Made by a program: the position numbers and the translations under genes. DNA of 64,000 nucleotides from Rhodospirillales bacterium (lineage in GTDB: Bacteria > Pseudomonadota > Alphaproteobacteria > UBA8366 > JADFVY01): positions 2,464,144 through 2,528,143 of the forward strand of contig CP070634.1 in assembly GCA_020356105.1 (NCBI GenBank). The letters run 5' to 3'. The first letter of the stretch is position 1, and each line of letters starts with the position of its first letter. The notes beneath the pieces were generated by a model, which had not been told where the DNA came from, did not search any database, and saw only the letters and a program-made list of their open reading frames with translations. This document shows positions 26,710 through 36,122 of the stretch, in pieces.

Positions 26710-27573
26710 CTAGCGTGGTGCGCCGAACAGTCCGGTCGGCCGGACGAGAAGCATCACCACCATCAGCGCAAACGCCACGGCCGGCTTGTAGACGGGAGGA
26801 AACACCATCGTCGAAAGCTCGGAGGCGATGCCGACCACCATGCCGCCGACAATGGCGCCATAGGGCTTGCCGATGCCGCCGAGAATCGCTGCGGCGAAGA
26901 CCGGCAATAGGATGTGCCAGCCCATCGTCGGCTGCAACCGCGTGTCCATGCCGAGAAAGATCCCCGCCGCCACGGCGAGCGCGGCCCCGATCACCCAGGT
27001 CCACACGACCACCAGCTCGGTGTCGATGCCGACGATGCGGGCCAGCTCGGGATTGTCGGCCATGGCCCGCATCGCCTTTCCCGTCCGGGTGCGGGTCAGA
27101 AACAGATGCAATATCACGACGAGGATCACGGCGCCGGCAACGATTTGCAGCTGTGTCGGTTTGAGCCTGATACCAAGCAGTCGGACCGGCATCTGCAGCT
27201 CCTGGGTATAGACCTGCGTGTCCGGCCCCCAGACGAACTGGACGAGGCTGCGGAGGATCAGCGCGATCCCGACGGACGCGATCAGCAGGATCACCGGAGC
27301 GGTCCGACGCAGCCGCCGATAGAGCGTCTGGTCGATGAGAACGGCCAGCCCGACGCCGCCGCCGACGGCGAGCGCCGATGCGGCCCATATCGGCAGGCCC
27401 AGCCCCGTCACGCCGGCCAGCGCCAGGTAGGCGCCGACGGTCATCACGTCGCCATGGGCGAAATGTGCGAATCGCAGGATACCGTAAAGCAGGGACAGGC
27501 CGATCGCGCCCAGCGAAATGATGCTGCCGAGCACGATCCCGTAAACCGTCAACTGTATGATCTCGAGGACCAT
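26710..27573 (-). CDS. livH: Branched-chain-type ABC transporter permease (LivH-like), system 2
   Basis: This 287-residue permease has typical LivH features: TVYGIVLGSIISLGAIGLSL, LRFAHFAHGDVMTVGAYLA and the EAA-like loop MRAMADNPELARIVGIDTE. It sits between livF and livM with gaps of 8 and 9 bases. Confidence 0.9.
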   Translation of the reverse strand: MVLEIIQLTVYGIVLGSIISLGAIGLSLLYGILRFAHFAHGDVMTVGAYLALAGVTGLGLPIWAASALAVGGGVGLAVLIDQTLYRRLRRTAPVILLIASVGIALILRSLVQFVWGPDTQVYTQELQMPVRLLGIRLKPTQLQIVAGAVILVVILHLFLTRTRTGKAMRAMADNPELARIVGIDTELVVVWTWVIGAALAVAAGIFLGMDTRLQPTMGWHILLPVFAAAILGGIGKPYGAIVGGMVVGIASELSTMVFPPVYKPAVAFALMVVMLLVRPTGLFGAPR

Positions 27574-27581
27574 GCGTCGCT

Positions 27582-28282
27582 CTACCCGCCGAGAAACATT
27601 TCCGCGACCTCGCGGTTGGCCAGAAGATTGGCGCCGGTGTCTTCGTAGCGGTTGGCGCCCAATGTCAGGACGTAGCCGCGATGGGCGAGGCCCAAGGCCT
27701 GTTTCGCGTTCTGCTCGACCATCAGGATGCTGGTTCCGCCGGCATTGATCTCGACGATCTTCTCAAAGATCAGCTCGGTAAAGGCGGGCGACAGGCCGGC
27801 CGTCGGCTCGTCGAGCAGCAGCAGCCTTGGCTCCAGCATCAGCGCCCGTGCGATGGCGACCATCTGGCGCTGCCCGCCGGACAACGACCCGGCCCGGCTC
27901 GCCCGCTTCTCCTTGAGCGGCGGGAAGATGTCGTACACGCGGGCAAGCTGGCCGGAAAAGTCGTCGCGACGGATGAAGGCGCCCATCTCCAGGTTCTCGT
28001 GCACCGTCATCGAGGCGAACACGTTGCTCTCCTGCGGAACATAAGAGATGCCGAGGCGCGCCAGCCGATCGGACCGGAGCCGGGTGATGTCAACACCGTC
28101 GAAGACGAGGCGCCCCTCGCGGATGTCTACGAGGCCGAAAACGGCTTTCATCGCGGTCGACTTGCCGGCGCCGTTCGGTCCGACGACGACGACGATCTCG
28201 CCCGCCTCGACGCGCAGATCGATGCCGTTCAGGATATCCGCGCCCCCGTAACCGCCGCGAAGTCGGGTCATCGACAGGAGGC

Positions 28283-28286
<4 letters not shown>
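27582..28286 (-). CDS. livF: Branched-chain-type ABC transporter ATPase (LivF-like), system 2
   Basis: This 234-residue ATPase has Walker A GPNGAGKS, signature LSGGQRQMVAIARAL and Walker [14 protein letters not shown]. The ATG at 28286 overlaps the livG stop. Unlike the LivF of system 1 it has the ordinary family length without an N-terminal extension. Confidence 0.9.
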
Positions 28287-29116
<830 letters not shown>

Positions 29117-29562
29117 ACGCCGTCCTGCTCGTTCGGTCAACGCACGTCGCAACCGCCCGCCGCCGACCCTCTGCCGAGCGCGACAGCGCGGTCGACCGGG
29201 CGGCTGGCGGTCGTAGCGCACTGGTAGTGTGAAATAACCTCCCGATCAAGCCGCATCGGCGACAGAACGACGCACAAGCTGCCGCAACCCCATAATCGTT
29301 TTACGGGAATTTCGGAACCGGAAAGTAATTAAGGATTGCTTTCACCCCGTTTTTGGATTTTTCCAAATAAGTGCCTATATCGGCGTCTCTCGATTGGCGA
29401 GGTTTCCAGTGGTTAAGTGATTTTTTACTATTCTTTTCTATGACATAGGGGGAATTTTCGAACCGATTTTTCGTTTGATGAGATGCATATCGCGATTGAC
29501 CGAAATGGCATTGCATTTGCATGGCACTGAGCAGCCGTTCACTTGGCTGATCAAGGGTCGAA
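29117..29562. other. Divergent intergenic region between livG and the first DUF4402 gene
   Basis: This 446-base gene-free stretch is AT-richer than its surroundings from about 29290 on. It contains the sigma-54-like element at 29506-29521. No recognisable ORF or RNA gene is present. Confidence 0.6.
29506..29521 (+). promoter_or_regulatory. Sigma-54-type promoter upstream of DUF4402 gene 1
   Basis: TGGCATTGCATTTGCA matches the -24/-12 consensus TGGCAC-N5-TTGCA, with the invariant GG (29507-29508) and GC (29519-29520) exactly 10 bases apart. A start about 12 bases past the GC would leave a leader of about 30 bases before the ATG at 29563. Confidence 0.7.
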
Positions 29563-30168
29563 ATGATGAGACAGGTGCGCCGCACCAGCACACGCGAAAA
29601 TCGCCGCGCCATGCACCGGGCCTGTGGCGAGCGTATCGATTCGGCCATCGGCCGCGGACGTTGGAGGGCTTGGCATGCTGCTGGCGGCGCAATCGGGCTG
29701 CTGCTGTTGGTCTCCGTCAATCCGGCGCTCGCCCAGGTCTGCGGCACGCCGCCATGTGGCGGCGGCGGCGGCAAGCCGTTGACCATCACCTGGGCCCAGG
29801 ACCTCGAATTCGGCACGCTGGCCGGGGACGGGACGTTCTCGGGCACCGCGACGATCAATCCCGTATCCGGCGCCAAGACGGTCGCCGGCGGGGTGTACGA
29901 TTTCGGCGGCATCAACAATCCGGCGGTCTTCGACATCAGGGGGGAGAAGAACACGACGTTCTCGATCACGCTGCCCGGCTCGGTGATCCTGAGCTCGGGT
30001 GGCAGCACCATGACGTTGAACAATTTCACGTCGAGCCCGTCGGGCTTCGGCGTGTTGGCTAACAACGGCCAGGCGACGCTCTCGGTCGGCGCGACCCTGC
30101 AGGTCGGGGCCGGGCAGCCCGCGGGCGCCTATACGGGCGTGTTCACGGTGACGGTGAATTACCAGTAA
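29563..30168 (+). CDS. DUF4402-family secreted subunit protein 1
   Basis: This 201-residue protein has a long basic N-terminus, a signal-type hydrophobic segment (AIGLLLLVSV, ending NPALAQ) and a DUF4402-like beta-rich domain: LEFGTLAGDG, FDIRGEKNTTFSITLP, then LSVGATLQVG and AYTGVFTVTVNYQ at the C-terminus. The alternating hydrophobic C-terminal strand resembles chaperone-recognised pilin ends. AAGGG precedes the ATG; an alternative start lies at 29611. It is the first of three DUF4402-type genes before a PapD-like chaperone, so it is a probable fibre subunit. Confidence 0.78.
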   Translation: MMRQVRRTSTRENRRAMHRACGERIDSAIGRGRWRAWHAAGGAIGLLLLVSVNPALAQVCGTPPCGGGGGKPLTITWAQDLEFGTLAGDGTFSGTATINPVSGAKTVAGGVYDFGGINNPAVFDIRGEKNTTFSITLPGSVILSSGGSTMTLNNFTSSPSGFGVLANNGQATLSVGATLQVGAGQPAGAYTGVFTVTVNYQ

Positions 30169-30278
30169 TGGCGGGATAACGTACGGGCCTTGTATTTGGA
30201 ACAATCAGATAGATCATTGCAGTTAAATCACGAGAGGTTAAAGAAATCGACAATTTAAAACAAATCCCGATGAAATAA

Positions 30279-30295
30279 TTGGCATAAAAATTGCT
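30279..30295 (+). promoter_or_regulatory. Sigma-54-type promoter upstream of DUF4402 gene 2
   Basis: TTGGCATAAAAATTGCT matches the sigma-54 consensus with GG (30281-30282) and GC (30293-30294) separated by exactly 10 bases. It lies in the 240-base AT-rich gap between the first and second DUF4402 genes and would give a leader of about 100 bases. Confidence 0.72.
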
Positions 30296-30408
30296 TATCT
30301 TTTTGCAGGTCAGCAATCATCAAGATCGGGATGATCGGGGGTTAGCCGGCAGCCGGAGTATTGGCAGCCTAGGATTAAAGAAAGTAGTATTATTAATGGA
30401 GATTAGTC

Positions 30409-30924
30409 ATGAAGTTCACGAAGCGCATTAGCACACTGGCCGCCGGAGTGGCGGCTCTCGGCGTCGCCGGCCTCGGCTCGACCAGCGCAATGGCGGCCCA
30501 AGACCAGGTCAATGCCAACGCCACCATTGTCGATGCGATCGGCATTACCGGTGATCGGTCGCTCGAATTCGGCACCATTATCAATGGCGCCGCCAACACG
30601 GTTACCATCGCCAACACCGCCGCCGGCACGCGATCGGCGACCGATCCGACCCAACTACTACTGGGCGGCGGCGAGCAATCCGCCCAGTTCACGGTCTCGG
30701 GCGATCCCGGCCGGAGCTACAACTTGACGGTTCCCCCGTCGATTACCGTGACTGAAACTGGGGGCACTACGATGACGGTCAACAATATTCAGCACAGCGC
30801 GACCGGCACTCTCGATGGAGTAACCGGTAACGAGGTGTTCTACGTCGGCGGCGACCTGATCGTCACCAACGGCCAGCTGGCCGGGACCTACAGCGGAACG
30901 CTGCTCATCCAGGTCGATTACTGA
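30409..30924 (+). CDS. DUF4402-family secreted subunit protein 2 (probable major subunit)
   Basis: This 171-residue protein has a clear signal peptide (GVAALGVAGLGSTSAMA) and a complete DUF4402-like domain: SLEFGTIINGAANTVTI, AQFTVSGDPGRSYNLTVP, FYVGGDLIVTNGQ and TYSGTLLIQVDY at the end. The mature protein is small, polar and cysteine-free. Ending in an aromatic after a beta strand is typical of chaperone-dependent subunits. It has its own sigma-54-like promoter, and GGAG lies before the ATG. Being the shortest, most canonical copy with its own promoter, it is the best candidate for the main structural subunit (inference). Confidence 0.82.
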   Translation: MKFTKRISTLAAGVAALGVAGLGSTSAMAAQDQVNANATIVDAIGITGDRSLEFGTIINGAANTVTIANTAAGTRSATDPTQLLLGGGEQSAQFTVSGDPGRSYNLTVPPSITVTETGGTTMTVNNIQHSATGTLDGVTGNEVFYVGGDLIVTNGQLAGTYSGTLLIQVDY

Positions 30925-30945
30925 TCGGATCGGGATAACCGCGCA

Positions 30946-31542
30946 ATGCGCATGAACTTCGCAGCACGTCAGAGCGCCCATGCCCGTGATCGGGCATGGG
31001 CCGCGCTGGCGTTTGCCGCGGCTTTCGCATCGACTTCCCCGGCAATGGCCCAGCAGTCAAACCGGCCCCAGAACTCGGCCCTGTTAACGCCGATGGCCAC
31101 GACGACCACCGCCACCACAGCGGGCGCGACGATCATCGACCGGCTCGCGGTCGCCAAATATTCCGATGTCAATCTCGGTCGCGCGTCCATCCCCGCCGAC
31201 AGCACCGCCACGCTGGAGCTGCGGCCGACCGGTGAGTTGACCGCAGAAGGCTCCGGCAATCCCCATGTCGACGTTTCGTTTTCCGCGGTCTTCACGCTGA
31301 CCGGCGAGCCGAACCAGACGTTCGGCATCTCGCTGCCGCATTCGATGCCGGTGGCAACGGGTGCGATAACCCAGAGCGTGCGCGCGTTTCTCCATGATGC
31401 CGGCAAGACACCGCTCGTCGGCGCCGCGGGCAACGGCCGCTTCAACGTCGGCGCCGTGTTCAGTGTCGGACGGGAGGGCGGCGGAAAATCGCAGACCGAA
31501 GTTTACATCGGCGCCGTTAACGTTATCGTATCGAATAATTGA
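30946..31542 (+). CDS. Divergent DUF4402-like secreted subunit protein 3
   Basis: This 198-residue protein has a signal segment (AALAFAAAFASTSPAMA) and a diverged DUF4402-like domain: YSDVNLGRASIPADST, AVFTLTGEPNQTFGISLP, FNVGAVFSVG and VYIGAVNVIVSNN. It lacks the final aromatic residue. It starts 21 bases after gene 2 and is probably cotranscribed with it. It could be a minor or tip subunit (inference). Confidence 0.7.
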   Translation: MRMNFAARQSAHARDRAWAALAFAAAFASTSPAMAQQSNRPQNSALLTPMATTTTATTAGATIIDRLAVAKYSDVNLGRASIPADSTATLELRPTGELTAEGSGNPHVDVSFSAVFTLTGEPNQTFGISLPHSMPVATGAITQSVRAFLHDAGKTPLVGAAGNGRFNVGAVFSVGREGGGKSQTEVYIGAVNVIVSNN

Positions 31543-31614
31543 TATTCCCGACCGCTCGAAGATCGCATTGCAAAGTGGCCGGTCCTGTTCTCGGCCGCAC
31601 GCCGGAAGATCCTG

Positions 31615-32511
31615 ATGCGCTATGGAGGCCTGTCGCCCTTGCCCCCCCTGGTTCGACTGAAGCACTCGTTCATTGCGGCGATCACCGTCGCCCTGGCCAT
31701 CTCGTTCCATGCGTCCCCGGCAACCTCGCAAGGGCTCGGCGATCTTGCGGTCGCCCCGACCCGGATCGTCATGGAGGGCCGGACTAGGGCGGCCCAGGTT
31801 TCGCTCCTCAACAAGGGAACCGACACTGCGGTCTATCGCGTCTCGATCATCAACATGCAGATGTCCGAGTCCGGCGAGTACCGCAGGGTCGAGGAAGGCG
31901 GCACCGCCGGTGGCTATGCCGACGCGCTGGTCCGCTTCGCGCCGCGGCAGGTCGAGTTACAGCCGGGAAAATCGCAAACGGTGCGGATCATCCTGCGCAA
32001 GCCAGCCGGGCTTCAGGAGGGTGAATACCGCTCCCACATCCTCTTCCAGGCGGTCCCGGATCCGCAAACCGGCCAGAGCGTCGAGATGCAGACGAGTGAC
32101 GAGGGACTCAGCATCCGCCTCGTCGTCGTGCCGGCGATCACGATTCCCTTGATCGTCCGCCACGGTGACCTGTCGGCCTCCGCCGCGATCAGCGACATCG
32201 CCTTGACCCGGGGCGATGCAGCGAACGGCTGGCGGTCAATGGTGAATTTCTCGATCGTGCGGAGCGGCGCGAAATCCCTGTTCGGGGATATCTCGGTCTC
32301 CTACCAGCCCGCCGACAACCAGGAGAGCTACGTCGTCGGCAAGATCAACCAGCTGGCGGTCTATACGCCCAACCCGCGTCGCGCGATCAGCCTGCCCCTG
32401 CAGGTGCCCGAACATGTCACGCTGTCCGGCGGTCGGCTTCGCGTGGAATACCGGGCCCGCCCTGACGATGGCGGCGAGACCATCGCGGTCGGGGATTTCG
32501 CGCTGCCCTGA
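31615..32511 (+). CDS. PapD-like periplasmic pilus chaperone
   Basis: This 298-residue protein has a signal peptide ending near SPATSQG and the two-domain chaperone pattern: LAVAPTRIVMEGRTRAAQVS, LLNKGTDTAVYRVSI, VRFAPRQVELQPGKSQTVRI and EGEYRSHILFQAVP in domain 1, followed by an Ig-like second domain. Such chaperones cap pilin subunits by donor-strand complementation. It follows the three DUF4402 genes on the same strand and ends 20 bases from the convergent usher-like gene. Confidence 0.83.
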   Translation: MRYGGLSPLPPLVRLKHSFIAAITVALAISFHASPATSQGLGDLAVAPTRIVMEGRTRAAQVSLLNKGTDTAVYRVSIINMQMSESGEYRRVEEGGTAGGYADALVRFAPRQVELQPGKSQTVRIILRKPAGLQEGEYRSHILFQAVPDPQTGQSVEMQTSDEGLSIRLVVVPAITIPLIVRHGDLSASAAISDIALTRGDAANGWRSMVNFSIVRSGAKSLFGDISVSYQPADNQESYVVGKINQLAVYTPNPRRAISLPLQVPEHVTLSGGRLRVEYRARPDDGGETIAVGDFALP

Positions 32512-32531
32512 TCGACCGGCGGCTGCGCCGC

Positions 32532-35465
32532 TCAGGGCGATAACTCGAAGAGTGCGATGTCGGCACCGCTGATGATCGTGCCATCGCCACGGATTACAAG
32601 GGGCTTGGGGGCACTGCCGGCGAGGTCGAGGCGCTCGAGTTGTGCCGGATCGACCCGCACAGTGTAGCGGCCCGGCAGCAGCGAATCGAACAGGTAGAAG
32701 CCGTCATAGGCGGTTCGGGTCTCCTTGACCACGATGCCGTTGACGTCAACCAGCTGCACCTTCACCTCGGAGACCTCGCGACGCACACCATCGCGCATCA
32801 GATAGGCGGTGCCGTCGATCTCTCCGGTGGTCACCACCGGAAAATCGGCCACCGCCGCGCTGCCGGGGCGCGGCACCATCGAGACACCCTCGGGCTGCGC
32901 GACCCAGTAGGGATCGGAGAGGCTCCGCGCCGGCAGCGACACGTCGCGTGCCTCATAGGAGGTGAGGCCCGTGAGGAAAACGACGCCGTCGTCGTCCGTC
33001 GTCTCGCGCGGGCGTCCCCGGCTGGTGTTGAACCGGATGCCCGAGAGCGGCTCGTCGCCCTCATCATAGACGCCATTGGTATTGTTGTCGAGGAAGGCCC
33101 GGGCCGAAATCGCGCCGTCCTCGGCGACCGAATCTGCTCTCGCGTGCCATTTGCCGGTCCGCGGATCGCGGCCAATACCGAAGGAAACACTCAACAGCAC
33201 TTGCGATGCGTCATTGGTGTCGTATTCGCCGGTCAGCCCCACCGAGGCAAACTTGAACTTGCGGCTTACACCGACCCCGTAAATACTACGTGGCTCGACC
33301 ACGTACTCCCGCTGGAAGCTGAGACGGGCGTTGAAGTCGGTATCGAAATACCAGTCACCGGTAATTCCGGCCGCGCTGAACTGAGGGTCCGGCTCGAGGT
33401 CGTAGCGTACCTCGCCACGCACGTTGGCGCGTCCGAAGCGGCCGCCGATCAGCAGGGATCCATTCGCGGTCCGGTTCGTGGTGAACGTGTCGTCGATCCG
33501 CGTCCAGGCGATCGAGTTGGTGAAGGAGAGCATCCGGATCACCATCGAGAGCCGATTGGCGAGCTCGATCTCTTCGTAGCCCGTGTCACGCAACTCGTAG
33601 GTGCCGCTCAGCGTGAACGGGATGCGCGGAAACATCCCGGCATAGATGACACCGTCAAGTCGCAGGTTCGAGCGCCGCTCCAACAGCCCCGCGTTATCAT
33701 CGGCATCCTCGCTGATGAAGTCGCGGAATTCGCCGTGCTCGATCAATAACGACAGGTCCGCGGGAAGGATCATCTGCAATCCGAGCTGGCCGGCGACGCC
33801 GCCCTGGTCATCGGCGACAAGATCGAGCTCGGAGAAGGTGTTGCGATACCTGAGCCCACCGCCAAGCGAGCCGTAGGTGCGCCGACCGGAAATCAATGGA
33901 ATGCTGCTGACGCCGGCCCCCAGCGAGAAGTTCCGGGTAAGGCCGTACGCACCCTCCAGGAAGACGCGGCCCTCCCCCGCCAGGGCTGCCTCCGGACCGG
34001 TGACCGGGCCGTCATCGACATCGAACAGGTCGGTGTCCTGCTGGTTCGCGGCCAGCCGCAAGTTAAGACGACCCTTCGGAGTCTGCTCTTCGCCGACGAG
34101 AATCCGGCGCACCTCGGTGCGGCGCTGGCCTTGGGGGCCATAGAACTCGAGCCGCAGGACATTGGTCCCGAAGACAAGCGGCACGTTGAGAAACTCGTAG
34201 CGACCATCCGGCCGGCTCAGCTGGAAATCGATCAATACCTCGTTGCGGTATAGCTCGACATCCCATCCGAGCGGCAGGTCGCCGATCAGATCGGCGCGGT
34301 TGAATTGCCCCGTCTGCCCGATCGGAAACGTCGAAACCTCGGCGCCGCGGCCGAAATTGGGATCGGAGATCAGCGTCGTGGTCGGCGTGACGATATCGCC
34401 GATCGAGAACTCGGTCAGGTGGAGCGGCCCGGCCAGCTCGCCCTCCGGATCCTTGCGCCCGAGCGTAAGCCGCGCCTGCGAGAGGCCGTCGGTCTCATCA
34501 CCCGCGACGAAGGCACGGGCGCTCATCCTCAGCAGATCGGCCGTTATCAGGCCGTTGTATCGCACCACAGCCTCGGGATCGCCGTTGGCGTCCTTGCGGT
34601 AACCGGTCTCCGTGCTGAAATCGAAGAACGGCCAATCCGCCATCTTGTAGGGCGTTTCCAACGTCTCGTAGGGGCTCGCCCCATCGGCCTCGAGCCCGCG
34701 CAGCCGGGCGCGAAGCTCCTCGCGGGCCAGCCGTGATTCGATCGGCAATGGCTCGCGCGACCGTACCTTGACGAGCGAGTTCGACAGGTCAAAATCAAGA
34801 GCGACGGGAAACCAGTTCGACAGCAGGCGCGTGTCGACATAGATGTCGTCCGCATGTAGCTCGACCGAGCGCGCATCGAAGGTTCCCCGTCGTCCCTCGA
34901 CGACCACCTCGCGCCGCGCCACGTCCAGCGAAAAGATCCGGTTCTCGCTGAGGAACCACCCCTCTGCCCGCCCTTCCGCCGGATCCACCGAGATCGGAAA
35001 CTCGAGCGCGTCCGCCAGCTGGCCGAGGGGCAGCAGCAGCACGCTGCGGTCCACATAGCCGAATATGCCGTCGCTGAGCACGAGTTGCCGCAGGCGCAGT
35101 TCGAGAATGTAGAGTTGATCGTCCGGACGACTGACCGGCGCAAGATCCGCGCGCACCCTGTCGCCGCGTACCTGCAGCGCTGCCTCGTCGCCATTCGGCG
35201 CCGTGCTCGTAGTCGCTTCCGCCGGACTGGGCGCCGGCTCGATCGCGTCGGCCAAAGGCGGCGGATCTCTACCGGCGCAACCGGCGACCGCGCTCGCCAG
35301 GAACAGCGCCGCGAGCACACTCCAGGAAAACGTTGCATCGCGCAATCCGCCGGCAGCCGGCCTGGCCGCTACCGTGCGAGGTCCATCACGATGCGCGCAG
35401 GCCCTTGGCCCCGCCGCCCGAAAGCGTCGCTGCGATGCCGTCTCCATTTTCCGCAATCTGCGCAT
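32532..35465 (-). CDS. Large usher-like outer membrane protein with lipobox
   Basis: This 977-residue protein resembles alternative chaperone-usher (CfaC/TcfC-like) outer membrane ushers. It has an N-terminal domain, a long run of amphipathic beta strands (about residues 270-760) with plug-like segments such as GRYEFLNVPLVFGTNVLRLE, and C-terminal carboxypeptidase-regulatory-like domains (FLDNNTNGVYDEGDEPLSGI; GFYLFDSLLPGRYTVRVDP). Oddly, its hydrophobic signal ends in a lipobox (SAVAGC, Cys 63) after about 45 basic residues, so the true start may be further in, possibly the TTG at 35345. It is convergent with the chaperone. A sigma-54-like site lies upstream. Usher function is inferred from fold-like features and neighbours. 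Confidence 0.7.
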   Translation of the reverse strand: MRRLRKMETASQRRFRAAGPRACAHRDGPRTVAARPAAGGLRDATFSWSVLAALFLASAVAGCAGRDPPPLADAIEPAPSPAEATTSTAPNGDEAALQVRGDRVRADLAPVSRPDDQLYILELRLRQLVLSDGIFGYVDRSVLLLPLGQLADALEFPISVDPAEGRAEGWFLSENRIFSLDVARREVVVEGRRGTFDARSVELHADDIYVDTRLLSNWFPVALDFDLSNSLVKVRSREPLPIESRLAREELRARLRGLEADGASPYETLETPYKMADWPFFDFSTETGYRKDANGDPEAVVRYNGLITADLLRMSARAFVAGDETDGLSQARLTLGRKDPEGELAGPLHLTEFSIGDIVTPTTTLISDPNFGRGAEVSTFPIGQTGQFNRADLIGDLPLGWDVELYRNEVLIDFQLSRPDGRYEFLNVPLVFGTNVLRLEFYGPQGQRRTEVRRILVGEEQTPKGRLNLRLAANQQDTDLFDVDDGPVTGPEAALAGEGRVFLEGAYGLTRNFSLGAGVSSIPLISGRRTYGSLGGGLRYRNTFSELDLVADDQGGVAGQLGLQMILPADLSLLIEHGEFRDFISEDADDNAGLLERRSNLRLDGVIYAGMFPRIPFTLSGTYELRDTGYEEIELANRLSMVIRMLSFTNSIAWTRIDDTFTTNRTANGSLLIGGRFGRANVRGEVRYDLEPDPQFSAAGITGDWYFDTDFNARLSFQREYVVEPRSIYGVGVSRKFKFASVGLTGEYDTNDASQVLLSVSFGIGRDPRTGKWHARADSVAEDGAISARAFLDNNTNGVYDEGDEPLSGIRFNTSRGRPRETTDDDGVVFLTGLTSYEARDVSLPARSLSDPYWVAQPEGVSMVPRPGSAAVADFPVVTTGEIDGTAYLMRDGVRREVSEVKVQLVDVNGIVVKETRTAYDGFYLFDSLLPGRYTVRVDPAQLERLDLAGSAPKPLVIRGDGTIISGADIALFELSP

Positions 35466-35527
35466 CGATGACTTTACGATTCATTAAGCAAATAAATGCT
35501 GTTCCGGACGTCGGCTGTTCTTGGATT

Positions 35528-35544
35528 TGCAAGAAACAGGCCAA
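35528..35544 (-). promoter_or_regulatory. Sigma-54-type promoter upstream of the usher-like gene
   Basis: On the minus strand TTGGCCTGTTTCTTGCA matches the sigma-54 consensus at TTGGC, the eighth-position G and TTGCA, with GG and GC exactly 10 bases apart. It would give a leader of about 50 bases before the ATG at 35465. Confidence 0.65.
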
Positions 35545-35565
35545 GAATTCGCGATCTGCGAATTC
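35545..35565. promoter_or_regulatory. Perfect inverted repeat abutting the sigma-54 site
   Basis: GAATTCGC-N5-GCGAATTC is a perfect 8-bp inverted repeat immediately upstream (in usher orientation) of the -24 element. It could be a repressor or activator operator, or structural DNA. Confidence 0.5.
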
Positions 35566-35677
35566 GATCGCGTCTCGATCCAAACCAACTGATCTTGGGG
35601 TTCTTCGGGTCTCGCGGTCCCGTATCCGGACAAAATATTCCGCGCGGGCACCAACATTTCGTCGTGCGAATCCGCCC

Positions 35678-35701
35678 CGCACCGTATCAGCGCACGGTGC
35701 G
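35678..35701. promoter_or_regulatory. Inverted repeat at activator-site distance from the sigma-54 promoter
   Basis: CGCACCGT-N8-ACGGTGCG is a perfect 8-bp inverted repeat about 135-155 bases upstream of the usher -24 element. That is the usual distance for the upstream activating sequence of a sigma-54 enhancer-binding protein. Confidence 0.45.
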
Positions 35702-36122
35702 CCTCCCACACATGGCGAGACCTGTAACGATTGTCTGCGCTCCGTCGGCCTTGCGCAGCGTCGACGACCCTGGAACGTCCGCGGGAAGAGCTGATCTGTC
35801 GAATGAGGGACCCCGATCTTTCAGTTTGCCACTGTCCGTTCGAGGCGGAATGCTAGCAACGAAGATTTAATAAAAAATTTAATGAACTCTGATGAATCTG
35901 AATAAAACCAGGCTGAAGATACAAGAATTAACGGTGCCGATTGCAAACATAGGTTGCCGCAAATCGCAATCGAACACGCGCCAGCGACGGCCCCTTCCGA
36001 AACCCGATGTTTACCAGTTTGTTGTCATAATGCTTCAAAACGGAATGACGGGAATTCAGGATCTTGTTGGGCCGCAACGGAAATTCTATCCGGGCAATCG
36101 AAATCCACCGGACGAAGAGACC

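Larger units (their letters stand above)
35466..36122. other. Regulatory intergenic region upstream of the usher-like gene
   Basis: This 657-base stretch holds a sigma-54-like element and two inverted repeats oriented toward the usher-like gene. AT-rich sequence around 35860-35940 precedes the patatin gene. An open frame runs from 35892 into the patatin gene but its first ~77 codons do not resemble the family. Confidence 0.6.
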
